This document shows, piece after piece, positions 23,570-35,230 of a stretch of 64,000 nucleotides of DNA. This DNA comes from Rotaria sp. Silwood1 (lineage: Eukaryota; Rotifera; Eurotatoria; Philodinida; Philodinidae), in assembly GCA_905250075.1 (NCBI GenBank), contig CAJNOP010000018.1:2166569-2230568 (forward strand), given 5' to 3'. The position numbers and the translations under genes were made by a program. The first letter of the stretch is position 1. Every line of letters starts with the position of its first letter. The notes under the pieces were generated by a model, which was not told the DNA's origin, did not search any database, and worked only from the letters and a program-made list of their open reading frames with translations.

Positions 23570-24336
23570 CGCCACCAGTCTACACAATGTTGTCACCGCA
23601 ACATGAGTCTCATTAGAAATGAGTAATATGTCTTGATAAAATGTAATAAGCATCTGTTCTTTGAAATATGCGAATCATGATATCTGGCGCATTGTGACAC
23701 TTTTCTTTTTACCTTAATCAATATGATATGTGACAGGACAAACACGATGTCGTGTCTCACACACTGTACCGAACGAAGTTGCTTCTGACTATTTACTACA
23801 CGTTGCAATGACAATAACGCGTGGTCTAGTGGCAATTTAGCTTACCAGAGCAAAATTTTTCATATAAAAATGTAATGAAACCGGGAAATGTAACTACGAT
23901 TGAATCTGTAGTGTAGCTTGGTTATCGAAAAACGACTGAAAGGGCTATTTTCCAAATACTCATAAGGTTACTGTTGCTCATTGTCAATACTGTTTGAAAG
24001 AATATGCGTGTGAGCAAGTTATGAAACAAATGAGTTCTGTAACACATTAATTTCTGCATTTTCACGTTTCATTTGAAAAAAAAATTGCGCTGGCAAGCCA
24101 GTGTTGCTGCTTGTCAGCACATGTTCGTAATTGCAACATGACTTTCATAAGAAATGAGTAATTACCTTAGGGTAAAATGTAATACGCAAGTTTCTTTCCA
24201 AACATGCAAATCATGACGTCTGCGTATTTTTACACATTCCTCTTTTCTTTTCATTTTTATCAAGACGATAAGTGTCAGGACAAACAAGATGCCGTGCCAC
24301 ATATACTATGGAATAAAGTTGCTGATTACGACTAAC
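23570..24336. repeat. Diverged direct duplication upstream of TFIIB
   Basis: A block of about 230 bp at 23570-23800 recurs in the same orientation at 24104-24336. Shared landmarks include GCAACATGA, AGAAATGAGTAAT, AAAATGTAATA, CAAATCATGA-like sequence, GTGTCAGGACAAAC and AAGTTGCT. The second copy ends about 50 bp before the TFIIB start codon, so the repeated block probably contains its promoter or leader. The copies differ at many positions, so the duplication is not recent. Confidence 0.6.
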
Positions 24337-24384
24337 CAAGAACTATTTTTGAAAATACATATTAACTAGTGCTAATACTCAACA

Positions 24385-25344
24385 ATGTCAAGATGTGTCA
24401 AGCAATTAGCGTGTCGATTTCATCCGGAAGTGGAATTGATTGAAGATTATCATGCTGGTGACATGATTTGTGGTGAATGCGGATTGGTTGTTGGTGATCG
24501 AATGATTGATGTTAGTTCTGAATGGCGTACATTTTCTAATGATAGTGAATCAAAAGATATGAGCCGTGTTGGAGCTGCAGAAAATTTTCTATTTGCTGGT
24601 AATAATCTTGAAACTATTACGTCGAAAGGAACAGGTGCAGGTGCAGTTGATGAATTCGGTAAACAAAAATATAGCAATGGTTCTCAGCAGAGTTCGTCTG
24701 CCGATAAAGCCTTAAAAAATGGTTATGATAGTATTCGAGAAATGGCTGGACGTATTAGTTTATCAAGTCGAATTATTAATCGAGCATGTTTATTTTTTAA
24801 ACAATGTTATGAAAATCAATGTGTACGCGGTCGCCCACATAATGCTATTGCTGCAGCATGTATTTATATAGCTTGTCGACAAGAAGGTGCACAACGTACG
24901 ATTAAAGAAATATGTGCAATATCTGGAAATACGTCAAAGAAAGATATTGGTCGATGTTTTACACATATTGTTCGTAGTTTACCGAATTCGAATCGAATTG
25001 AATCAATGGAAATCAAATATTTGGTACCTCGTTTCTGTAATCAACTTGAACTTGAACTTGATCAAAAAAATCTTATTCGAAAAACAGCTGTTCATATTGC
25101 CGAACGTGCAAAAGAAGTTTGCGATATACAAAGTCGTGCGCCAGATTCTATTGCAGGTGCATCAATTTATATGGCTTGTGCTGCTGTTGGTGAGAAGAAA
25201 CTGATGAAAGATATTCAAGTTGCTGCTGGTGCAGTGGAAAGTACAATACGACAAGTGTATAAAAAAATGTTACCAAAAGCTGCTGAATTATTTCCATCTG
25301 ATTTTGTATTCAAAGTTCTACCAGCTAATTTACCACAAGCATAG
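24385..25344 (+). CDS. GTF2B: Transcription initiation factor IIB
   Basis: A single uninterrupted 319-residue frame. The N-terminal zinc ribbon has C10, H13, C29 and C32, exactly the spacing of eukaryotic TFIIB. It is followed by the charged B-reader region SSEWRTFSND. Two cyclin-like repeats follow at roughly residues 110-205 and 210-305, with AIAAACIYIACRQEG in the first and SIAGASIYMACAAVGEKK in the second. TFIIB bridges TBP on the promoter and RNA polymerase II in the nucleus and helps select the start site. The length is the normal family length and all domains look intact. The lack of introns, in a region where other genes have short ones, could mean a retrocopy or intron loss. Confidence 0.96.
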   Translation: MSRCVKQLACRFHPEVELIEDYHAGDMICGECGLVVGDRMIDVSSEWRTFSNDSESKDMSRVGAAENFLFAGNNLETITSKGTGAGAVDEFGKQKYSNGSQQSSSADKALKNGYDSIREMAGRISLSSRIINRACLFFKQCYENQCVRGRPHNAIAAACIYIACRQEGAQRTIKEICAISGNTSKKDIGRCFTHIVRSLPNSNRIESMEIKYLVPRFCNQLELELDQKNLIRKTAVHIAERAKEVCDIQSRAPDSIAGASIYMACAAVGEKKLMKDIQVAAGAVESTIRQVYKKMLPKAAELFPSDFVFKVLPANLPQA

Positions 25345-27690
25345 GTGTTTATTAGCAATATTTCGTTGGCTTATTTGATGTCTCGCCTACTATATATATT
25401 GGAAAAAACGCATCAAGAACAAAATAGAAATAGTTTCTGACATACTTTTCAGCCTATCTCGGAAAGATTTTTCTATAAAACAATGTAAAAAATAACAATA
25501 GCCTATTGCACATATTGTATTACCACTATGACTGTGAATGTTCTTTTTCACCACACCTACACCCTATATAAGTTCAATACTACGAAACAGCAGATACATA
25601 CATGTGTATGAAACCATTAATTAAATTTAAATAAACTTCAATGTTCATACGAAAGACCTTCTCTTTAACTGAGTTAGAATCATGCCTGTCTCATCGCTCA
25701 AAGCAGACAAACTAGGATTGGGTGTGAGCGTCGGTTCTAGCAAACTCTCACTGATATCGGCACTAACACTGAACATCCACACCTAACAGTGTATATATTT
25801 AAGAATATAAAGGTCCGACAAGATGGAAGATTTTTTATTTTTATAATATAAATGACTCTGTTATTTAAGTTAACGATTATTGTAATATCTCATAACGACC
25901 TATTCATACTGAAATACAAAATATACCATAAATCCAAATAGCTAATAGGAAAATCTTTTCCAATACATATTCTTGTTTATTGGTATCCATTGTAATACAA
26001 GTGAGCGAATTCCAATGAGTTCATGAATATAGAGCAGAAATAGATATCTTTGAAATTACCATCGATTTGATAAGATAATATGTGCTACTAAATCATTTTC
26101 AAATAATCATAATAGCAAAACAAAGAAACTCATCGTTGAAACATTTAACACAATATCAATATACATAATCTGAACGAAGACAAATATACTTTTGTTGTTT
26201 ACAGTTTTTACAAGTACCTTTCAAGGAAAGACAACACCATCAAAGCTACTTCTTGCATTTTACTGCTGTTCGAATAAGTAGACGAATTGAAATAGATGGT
26301 TGATACAAACAGCAATACTTTGTTGATAAGTTTCCTATAAAAAAGACTAGGACTAGAGATCCTCTGATAATACATTCAGTGAGAGCTTAACCATCGATAA
26401 AATGAATTCAAAGCCTTATCTTCTAGTTGAGGAAGAGGTTGATCAAAGTGATAAAAGTTATTTACAAAAAAACTGAGATTCATTATAGAATGTTAACGTA
26501 AATATAGAAGATAATTAAGACACAGGTAAATTCTATCATCTTTTCGTTCTTTTTTCTTTTACTGATAAATATAAATATAAGATAATTTTACACCATGCTA
26601 TTGGTGTTGGTAACATAAAAGAACATGAAAAATTAAATAAAATGTGTCTTGATAACTCTTTTTTGTTAGAGATAACTATTGTTGTATTTTACGAATAGTC
26701 AATGCACACAAGAGGAAACACTGATGTCTATACTCCTAGAAATCACAGGTATTAGTTTATTCGTCTCTTGCCATTACCTGAAAACTGTAAAGCTATTTAT
26801 AATCATCAGCTTTTCTTTTCATTCATACTCCATGCATTGATCGTATTCTTGCTCAAGTAAATGTCAAATCCATGAATGATAGATGGCAGAAGTGTACTTT
26901 GTTATTTCCATTTTCATACCTTGAACAAACATGGATGCCTATGAATATCATTGTATTGTTTATCTTGTTGTTAACATTGAAATGACGTTTTTATTCAGTC
27001 CAAAAAAAAATAGAGAGCATATACCGATATTTTAGATCGCTATAAAATCGATTAATTCATAAATATATACAATCAATACTTTTTTAAGATATATTAATAA
27101 TATTAAACTTAACTTAAATAAATACAATAGTGTTCTCTTTTATTCAAAGAGATTTTAAAAAAATTAGATCAACAAAAAACAAAAAAGATTATGCACTATA
27201 ACAAGCATTAATACTGAACACATGAAATCAAACGTACATTCTCATATTAATTTATTTTTAGAACACATATGTTTACATTTGAACGCATGTTGGTTGAAAT
27301 ACTATTGACAACAAAGATATGTGAATAGAAGAAACGCAAATGATTTCTTCAGACAAGTTTGTATTTAGTTCATATATTTGTAATATTCTTGATTTTGAAT
27401 AGATACAACAAAAACGAATGATAAGGATAATATGTAAAGATTATTTTCAAAAAAAAAGAACAATGTATCGATTGAATAAGGTAACTATTTTATTGAAAAA
27501 AAAATTTCTTTTATAAGAACAAAATACTTTATTTAATAATAGGGATTAATGTTGGCTTAAATTTATATGCTATGATATTAAAATAATGAATAAATTAACA
27601 ATATAAACCAATAAATCAATTCAACAAAAAATGAAATAATTTACAAGATAAATTACATATATATTTTACTTTAGACTTTACAATTATCCA
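25345..27690. other. Intergenic, 2.3 kb, no gene
   Basis: Contains a C-rich half of a GT/AC repeat near 25551-25570 (CACCACACCTACACCCTATA) and a hairpin listed separately. The remainder is very AT-rich, with A and T homopolymers near 27000-27500. Confidence 0.4.
25715..25786. repeat. GT/AC hairpin, weak copy
   Basis: GGATTGGGTGTGAGCG followed by CATCCACACCTAACA. Degenerate member of the family, in the 3' flank of TFIIB. Confidence 0.35.
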
Positions 27691-28551
27691 ATGGCTTCAA
27701 ATTCTTCATCTATTCGACAACAAAATCCTATTTCATCTGAACACATTCAATTTTCAATATGGAATACATTTAAACATCATATACCACGTTTTCTTATTAC
27801 TATTCTTGTTGATGTTATTCTTCCACTTGTTCTTTATTTTTCTCTTCAAAAACGTATTAAATCAATTTATGCTCTTTTAATTGCTGGTATACCACCACTT
27901 ATTATGGTTATTATAAAAGGAATTCTATCACGAACATTTGATGCACTTGGTTTTCTTGTTTTTATTGCTTTTCTTATTTCGGCTATTGTTGCATTGATAA
28001 CACATAATCCAATTGTACTACTATTAGAAAAATCTATTATAACTGGAATTTTATCGATTATATTTGCTTTAACATTAATACCATTACAATGTTGTCAATA
28101 TTATTTTCATATACGTCCACTTGCTTATTATTTTTATCAAGATTTAGTACCAATAAAACGACATGAAGTTGGATTACCTGATCATATATTTGAATATGAG
28201 GGACATGATGATGAACATTCAATAATAAAATTATCTTATAAACAAGAAGTTGCTCAAGTATATGAATGGTTTTATACACATTGTTCATCATTTCGTTCTA
28301 CATGCTATATAATAACAAGTATTTGGTCAATAGGATTTCTATTAGAATTTCTTGGTCGGCTTACTTTAATTCTTGTTCGTTTATCCATTAATAATATTGT
28401 TATTTATGGACATGTTATATTGAGTTCAATAACAATTATAATGATTCTATTAACAATTATTTGTATAGCAAAAGAAAGACAGCAAACATTAAGATTTATT
28501 GAACAATGGAAAAATGATCATTTGAACATTGAACAACAACAACAAGAATAA
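27691..28551 (+). CDS. Multi-pass membrane protein, VC0807-like (paralog A)
   Basis: Intronless, 286 residues. After a hydrophilic N-terminus of about 30 residues comes the conserved block WNTFKHHIPRFLITILVD. About seven hydrophobic segments follow, including ALLIAGIPPLIMVIIKGI, ALGFLVFIAFLISAIVAL and EKSIITGILSIIFALTLIP, and then RPLAYYFYQDLVP. Two helices near residues 205-260 and a KERQQTL...QW tail close the protein. The AGxPP helix, the S-RTFDALG loop and the PLAYYF motif resemble the bacterial/fungal VC0807 (septation-protein-A-like) membrane family. Its function is unknown; a transporter or membrane-organising role is speculation. A polyadenylation-type AATAAA lies at 28635-28640. Related copies are at 44641 and 47452. 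Confidence 0.75.
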   Translation: MASNSSSIRQQNPISSEHIQFSIWNTFKHHIPRFLITILVDVILPLVLYFSLQKRIKSIYALLIAGIPPLIMVIIKGILSRTFDALGFLVFIAFLISAIVALITHNPIVLLLEKSIITGILSIIFALTLIPLQCCQYYFHIRPLAYYFYQDLVPIKRHEVGLPDHIFEYEGHDDEHSIIKLSYKQEVAQVYEWFYTHCSSFRSTCYIITSIWSIGFLLEFLGRLTLILVRLSINNIVIYGHVILSSITIIMILLTIICIAKERQQTLRFIEQWKNDHLNIEQQQQE

Positions 28552-28922
28552 TGCATAAATCAATTGAATTCGAAATGATTGTATATATAATGTTATATAG
28601 TTTTCGCCTTTCTTTTTGTTTAACAAAAAATATTAATAAACTTAGAATTTATACTTTCAATTAATATTTGTTTCGTAAATTGTCTACTATGGATATGAAA
28701 TTTTCGTAGTGCATAACGTCTATACTATATTTTAAAAAGTACATGGAAATTCATATAAATCAAAAAACATAAAAAAGGTATTATTCGAATTTCCTCTGAC
28801 TTTTCATCAAATTTGTCTATCGTATTTTTCATATTATCATTTGTCATACAAACATATTAGGAATGAAAATGAGAAGATAAACATTACAAAAAAATTGAAA
28901 GTAACAATCGATTTTAGAGCCA
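28552..28922. other. Convergent 3' flanks
   Basis: Lies between the stop of the plus-strand membrane gene and the stop of the minus-strand MAM gene. AT-rich, no gene. Confidence 0.5.
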
Positions 28923-31900
28923 TCATGCATTCTTTAATGGTTTCGTAGTTGCGCAATAACATCTAGTCATCATCGGAATATCGAAGCGTTCCCTATCATA
29001 GATATCTCTCTGTCTTTTATAAAAATAACCAACAACAGTGATACAAATTAAAGCAGGGATTCCGAGTCCGGCTGTGAGACCGGTAATTAATCCTGCATTT
29101 GGTCCTACGAGATGTAAAATAAAAATAGTAAAAAATAACTGGAAACCGTCAGTTATTTACCTGGCGGAGTCACTCCTACTGTAGTGCTCGGTGGAGTTGT
29201 CAAACTAGCCAATGTATCATTGACATCTAAATCAAAGTTTATTCAAAATTTTATTGAAAACTCTTCTTTTCATTTCACTAACATGAACAGTTATAATCAT
29301 ATATTTCTATATTATCTAATGCAAAATAAATCGTTTGATTCAATATTGATTGTTCTATTTCAGTTTCGTTATCAATAAGAAAAGAAAAAGCTAACTAAAA
29401 ATTCAACATTTTTATTTCTTAATGAATTTTTCTAAAAAAAAATCATGTCTTACTGTATAATTAGAAAAGTTTGAATTAAATGTGACATCGTGAAATTGCC
29501 ATTTATTTTCTATTGTATCATTTCTTGTAAGATTCGTAATTAAAAGTTCATTGTCACTTTCATCAGCAGATCTTATCCACACGTGAATCTGCTGGCCCCA
29601 ATCTTGTCCTTCATCAAAAGTAAAATAATAATAAAATCGAAGACATTGTTCTCCAATTGAATCTCCTAGAGTAAGGTTAAAATCGACTGAGCCATTGATT
29701 GTCTTCAATGGTTCTGATGAATTAAGTGATACTAGACCATATAAACCTATAAAAAACATTAAATTTTACAGGATATGAAACTTGCTTTATATAGAAAAGA
29801 TGAAATTTTTCATGATAGGTTTTCTTTAATTTTATTTCAACTATAAGCATTTAATTAAATTTGCAATATTTATAGCACTATAAAACTGTAACAAGAAATA
29901 TCCAGTAAAAACTCGTTTAGAAAAGCAAAATTCCATTTTGTAATAAGAACACTTTTTTTCAATAGTCAATCATCATGGAGAAAGTTTTACCTAATTGACA
30001 TGTTGCTGTCAGTCCATTCGGTGTTCTACATTGATTATTATAACAAAAGTACAGATCCCATATACCGATATCGATACTACCATTAAATGGTAATCGATAA
30101 GGTAAATGGCATTTTTGATTGTTACTTGTTGGAAGGGCTGTAATAATCATCAATATATTTATGAAATTAGAGTTCAGAATGAATATGAAACTTACTAATA
30201 GATGTAACATCCGAAGTTGGTGCTTTAGGACGTTCTAAGCTAGTAGAAATTCCATTAGGATTAAATTCATTACCACTAGTTCGTTTCAGTTGATCATTTT
30301 CAAAACATGCTGTGGAATCGAAATCACATCGAAATAGTGCACCGAAAGGACGTTCTGTAGTCATATTTGACACATCTGCCTAGAAATATAATTCATAATT
30401 TGTACACTAATCATTTTTGAATCTTTTATAAGAATGTTTTTTTTATCAAAGAAAATATAAGAAATATATCAACTAACTAATCGTAAGTTGGAATCAATTG
30501 CCTCTTCTTTTGTCTGTTCTGGAATCGATTTTGGTAGGATATCTTCGCCAGTTAAAATTTCTGAAGCCAGTATCAATGGTGCATTTGCTATTCTAAAAGT
30601 AATAAATTGTTGAATATGCGACAAATAAAGGGTGTTCAATGAGATAGTTTATATATAAATAAAGAGTTATCACTACCTAACAATATCTATATAAACTCCG
30701 AGTACTTAGGACAATGTTTTAAATGGCATATTAGCCAATGAGATTATCTCTTTTACTATCATTGATATAAACAGAAGAAACATAATAATGAAAATTTCGA
30801 AATTGACAAGTATTTTTTTTTTTGAAAAATCTTAATGAAATATGAATCCGCCGTATGTAACGTCACACAATCGTACAAAACGATATATTATATTTGGGTA
30901 GTTTTCCCAACAGATATTATGAGTAAGTATTCATGTCATCATTTAACTTAGATACTAAATTTATCGAAAGAAGTAATTGAAACAGAAATTAAAAAGGTAA
31001 TTGAGAAAAATGTTCTATTCCAAGACGATCAAAATTCAAAACATAGAACAACAATTGAAGTACAAACCATCGATGGATTATTTACTACAAGAGTTTTATG
31101 TGATGATGAAAATACAAAATTTGCAAACGTGTGGTGCATTTAACATGTATAGAGTCATCCATAAAAGGCGTTCAACAATATGCTATAAATATTTTCCTTT
31201 TTCTCACACAAGTTTCGGCGAAATATCCAAGTTGAGCATTTTTACATATGAAACTAACTGAAGTTATATGAGGCTTTCGCGTACCATTGGTATTGAATTT
31301 CATTTCTTGTTTTTGTACTGATTTTTACTTATTAAAATAAAATATATTCCAAAGACAAAAACTTTTACAATAGATAAAATCGTTGTTTGTTGCTTATGAA
31401 ATATGTGTTTTATCCTTTTATATTCATTTATTTATTTAATGATTTGTTCTTTAATGAATAAGAAGCCGTATGTTTGAACAATCAGGCTTTTTCTATTAAC
31501 TAGGTCTAACAAGTTTGTACCCAATAGGCTCTAGTTGTCAGATAGAAAAATTCTAAAAAAAAGTATGTCGTATCTTCGGAAAGACCCAATGCTAATGACA
31601 AAATTTCATTGAAAGTACTAAAATAGGGTTCAACCCAGCTAGAGTCCGAAATTTTCGACCCAACAGACTCCAATGGACGTCCAGGAGCAGAATCAACAAA
31701 ATGTGATTTTTACCCGAATGTCTCTTACGGATGAAGCTTACAGGGAATATTAAAAGAAAAAGTGCGAGAAGAAGAATTCTCAAGTTTAAAACAATTAAAA
31801 ATTATATAGAACAAAGAATGGCAAAAAAAGGAACTTGTGATACCTGGAAAAAAACGATTAATAAAATTTCTCGAAGACTTGGCAAAGTGATAATTAATAA

Positions 31901-32634
31901 TAGAAAACAAATATATGACAAATTGAATAAAAATCGTTTTTTGTTGTTGTTTGATTAATTCGTACTTTTACAAAATAAAAAATATTTTGTTTTTGATCGT
32001 TGAAAATCATGGTGATCGATTTCGAAATTTCAATTATTATTACTATTAATAAAAGAGATAATGTCATCGGAATAATATGCTATACAAAAGATTGTCTTAA
32101 GTACTCGTAGTTTAATTAGATATAACTGAATATATAACTGATCACAAAAGAAATATAAGGATGATGCATAAGAAAAAAGAAGTTGAACACTAATCCAACA
32201 GATAAACACCTTCATTATGAAATATTATTTTCTATTTTACAAAATTCAAAACTTTTTCTGTGTTTCAATGGCAAAGGATTTTTTACTGTTATCAACGGTT
32301 GAAATTGAAATAGGTGAATTTTATTCTTTAGAAATTCTTCGATTTCTATGAAATAATTTTATGTATTTTACCTAAATTTTCCAATAACAATCTAATCAGT
32401 GATTTCTACAGACCCTATTTGTTGTCTTGTATCTTGTATAGCTGATCGTTCATTTGACAAAACTATATTCTGTATGTAAAAAAAAAGAAACATAGCTTAG
32501 AAATTAACCTATATGAAAGAGATTACGTACAAGAGTAATGAGTAGTCCGATAGCGAATATAGTTACTAAAATAATATAAAAAGTTTAATAATGAATAATG
32601 ATAAAAGAAGTTACGTCATACCAAATTTAAACAT
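28923..32634 (-). CDS. MAM-domain single-pass membrane protein (paralog 3)
   Basis: Minus-strand exons: 32622-32634 (ATG at 32634, with another in-frame ATG at 32637), 32531-32565, 32414-32469, 30478-30592, 30196-30379, 29991-30137, 29454-29746, 29283-29394, 29161-29226 and 28923-29104. Together they give 1203 bases in one frame, 400 residues. The donor at 32413 (GTCTGT) is weak, so that junction is the least certain. Domains: signal peptide starting MFKFVTIFAIGLLITL, a CDFDSTACFEND segment, a Cys-rich linker, the MAM core, a short Thr/Pro stalk, a helix (GLTAGLGIPALICITVVGYF) and a tail with YDRERFDIP and CYC. The intron at 30593-32413 is 1.8 kb, far larger than in paralog 2. A surface adhesion or receptor role is inferred from the domains. 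Confidence 0.75.
30593..32413. other. Large intron of MAM paralog 3 with a coding-like relic
   Basis: A plus-strand frame at about 30955-31143 reads EVIETEIKKVIEKNVLFQDD and then TTIEVQTIDGLFTTRVLCDD before a stop. It looks like a piece of a real protein but has no recognised family, and it is closed upstream by a stop. A second plus ORF at 31731-31958 is Lys/Arg-rich and unassigned. The extra length may be an inserted, decayed element. Confidence 0.35.
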
Positions 32635-32637
32635 CAT

Positions 32638-33118
32638 ATACTCTGATGAAATGAATACAATATTACTTTGTTTCAAACAACGCCGTCTTTCTTAGAAAAA
32701 GTGCCTTAAAATGAGTTGCTCCGGTGACTATCACTCCAAATATATATATACATATATATATATGCGATGTAGATGTCTTCTCAAAAAACGATCTTAGCAA
32801 AAAGATAAGAGAATTTTATGCCTACGATAAATAGTGATAACACTACACATTGTCTGTCTTTTATGCATGATAAAACATGAACCTCTTCATAGCATTGCTT
32901 TTTTTTTGTAGCCTTGTCGATGTGCATAAAAAAAAAAGAACATGATTAAGAAACAAGTCTTATATGATACTGTCAATAGAAGAGAAAAAGAAAATGTCTT
33001 ATTTACCTATTCATTCGTTTTCTCTGATAATTTAAATAAATATTGCAACTATATTTCAAGTCAGAACATGAATTTTAATTCAAATGTGAAATATCAAATA
33101 AAAGCAAAATTATGTATT
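32638..33118. other. 5' flank of MAM paralog 3
   Basis: AT-rich, with a TATATATA tract at 32744-32762 and no gene. The plus-strand ORF starting at 32942 has no support and runs into repeat sequence. Confidence 0.4.
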
Positions 33119-35230
33119 ATATTTTTTTTTTATTATGCTAAAAAAACTGTGATCCTACCCAAGCAAAGAAAAAAAAGCATGCGATGGGTGCGACGAGCGG
33201 TCGAAAATTTGGTATATATATATATTTTGTTCGTTCTGTTTCAATTTCGATCCCTCGACACCCATCGAATTTCGAGGACTCGGACACTGTGTCCTATCGA
33301 CGACTGATTTTCGACTCGTCGTATATATTTCGACACCTCGGCACTCATCGAAGTTTCGAGTACTCCGAGACAAGTCACCCATCGAAATAATACTACCGAG
33401 ACTCCTCTAACACATTTTAATCACTCGACTAAAACAAACATATTGAAAGGATCATTGTGAGTGCTTCAAAAGAGTAAAACCGATCATAATAACAGTGTTG
33501 ATACAGGAGTCTATAATCTTGATCATGTGAAACTTCAAAATCCGATTTTAAAATATTCTTTATTTTTATTTAATAATTTTAGTAGAATTATTCGAGTTTG
33601 CTTCATAATTCACCTTAATTTTAGAATTTTCTGATCAAAATTGATCGTCCACCGATTGAAACTAAAACTAAACTTCGCCTGCTTTTTTGACTACGACAGC
33701 AATAATGAATGTCCACGTTGTGAATTTAAAAAAAATTATTAAATATTGACCTCATACTTCCACGTGCAAATTGATCGATTATCTCATATTACACGTCATT
33801 TTTATTCCATAAGTAATTTATACGGAATCTTAAATAAAAAAGAAGTTCTTGTGTCACTTACAAAGATATAAAAAGTTTTCTTTCTGGATGAAATTTTTTT
33901 TCATGATAAAAAAATTTTTCTCGATAAAAAAATATAATTTTTAGTGATCAAAAAATAAACTTTTTTCTGGATGAAAAATATTATTTCTAATGTTTAAAAG
34001 AAAATTTTCTCTCTGGACACAAAGTATTATTTTCAGTTTTCAAAAAATAAAATAAAAAAGCATGAAAAACAATAAGTACTATCTTCATATGAATTAAAAA
34101 GGTCGTTTTGATATACGAATAATAGTTCATATTTAACTCAACTGTTCGACGAAAGTGAATCGTAAGTACCCATGTTCAAATCTATTTCTCCGCATATGTT
34201 CGATAGATTTCTACGACTCGAAATTTATATATAATGGGTCTGGACAACTCGAAATTGAGACATCTATTGGATAAAAATTCTTTTTTTCGATGAAATTCCG
34301 ATCCAGCGGAAACGATTATTCGAGTGGTTGAAAATTGCTAGTAAAAACAACCTATCGCCGAGCCCTCGACCCATCGAAAAATGGTACTTTCAGGGGTCGA
34401 TTTGAAATTTCGATGCCCAACGCAAGCCAAAATCGACGCATCGAAATACCTATCGAATGGTTGGTTGGGTAAGATCCTATCAGTACATATGAGTAGACAA
34501 AGAAGGAATAACGAGAGATAACAAATAGAAAAGAAAATCATAACAACAAGCCGTATAACAAAATAGTGAGGTCTACAAGAAAAAAAATTAGCACAGAGAA
34601 ACAAAAGATTCTGGAAAATCCTGAAGGAGTTGGATTTCGTCAATCTCATAAACAGATACAGATGAACGAGAGAGGATAGAAGCCATCCAACCAACAATTT
34701 TTTCGATTATTGAATGGTGAGGAACAAATCTTTTTGATGTTCTCAGACATTTAATTGAAAATTGTTTTTCAATCCAAATCTGTCTGAATGCATTCGAATT
34801 AGCTTTTTCAAACAATAACTCGCCATCTATAGAGTCTGCTAGAGCTGCAAGGTATTTTTCCCAATAAGAATAGCATCTGTCTTCAAGGGACTTCTCATCA
34901 AGAGCAAATATCAAAAAAAATTTCATTCCAATGTAGACAATACAAAACACACCTAAGCGAACTATAATAAAAATGAGACAAATCTTGTTGTTGTTTTTCA
35001 GAAAGAATAGGATAAATCGGATAAATCCAGATAAAAATAGGTAATACAAAGGATAGAAAAAGAGTCTTACGAAGATATGGGGAAGAACAACCAAAGATCT
35101 TAAAAGATTTAATCAAGAAAATTCTTTGCCTAATTTTAGTCATTATGTTTTTCTTATTACAATTTATCCTGTTATGCATTCTGATTATGAAACAAAAATA
35201 ATTGCCTGATACATAATAATTATTTAACAC
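33119..35230 (-). pseudogene. LINE (non-LTR retrotransposon) relic, 3' part
   Basis: Minus-strand frames at 35230-34898 and 34920-34588 are one decayed protein split by a frameshift in the T run near 34915-34922. The first contains KSFKIFGCSSPYLRKTLFL then VLPIFIWIYPIYPILSEKQQ. The second contains LEDRCYSYWEKYLAALADS. This resembles the region downstream of the catalytic palm in LINE reverse transcriptases. No YxDD motif is present, so the copy is 5'-truncated or decayed. The 3' UTR continues to 34472, is interrupted by the element at 33158-34469, and resumes at 33155 to end in a poly(A) (plus T run near 33121-33131). The copy at 4629-4807 shares this 3' end. Confidence 0.55.
33156..34471. 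mobile_element. CGA-rich inverted-repeat element with TA target duplication
   Basis: The insert 33158-34469 begins CCCAAGC and ends GGTTGGG, flanked by TA on both sides. Removing it with one TA yields GATCCTAAGATCC, which is exactly the uninterrupted sequence at 4667-4679 in the other LINE tail. Both arms (33158 to about 33400 and about 34180-34469) are built of short CGA-containing units such as CATCGAA, CTCGACCC and TTCGAGGAC in opposite orientations. About 33840-34070 holds three diverged copies of a roughly 55-bp tandem unit (TTTCTGGATGAAA-like). No transposase. TA duplication suggests mobilisation by a Tc1/mariner-type enzyme. Confidence 0.7.

Noticed and set aside
33155..33390. Ser/Arg-rich ORFs on both strands
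   Set aside because: They fall in the CGA-repeat arm of a mobile element.
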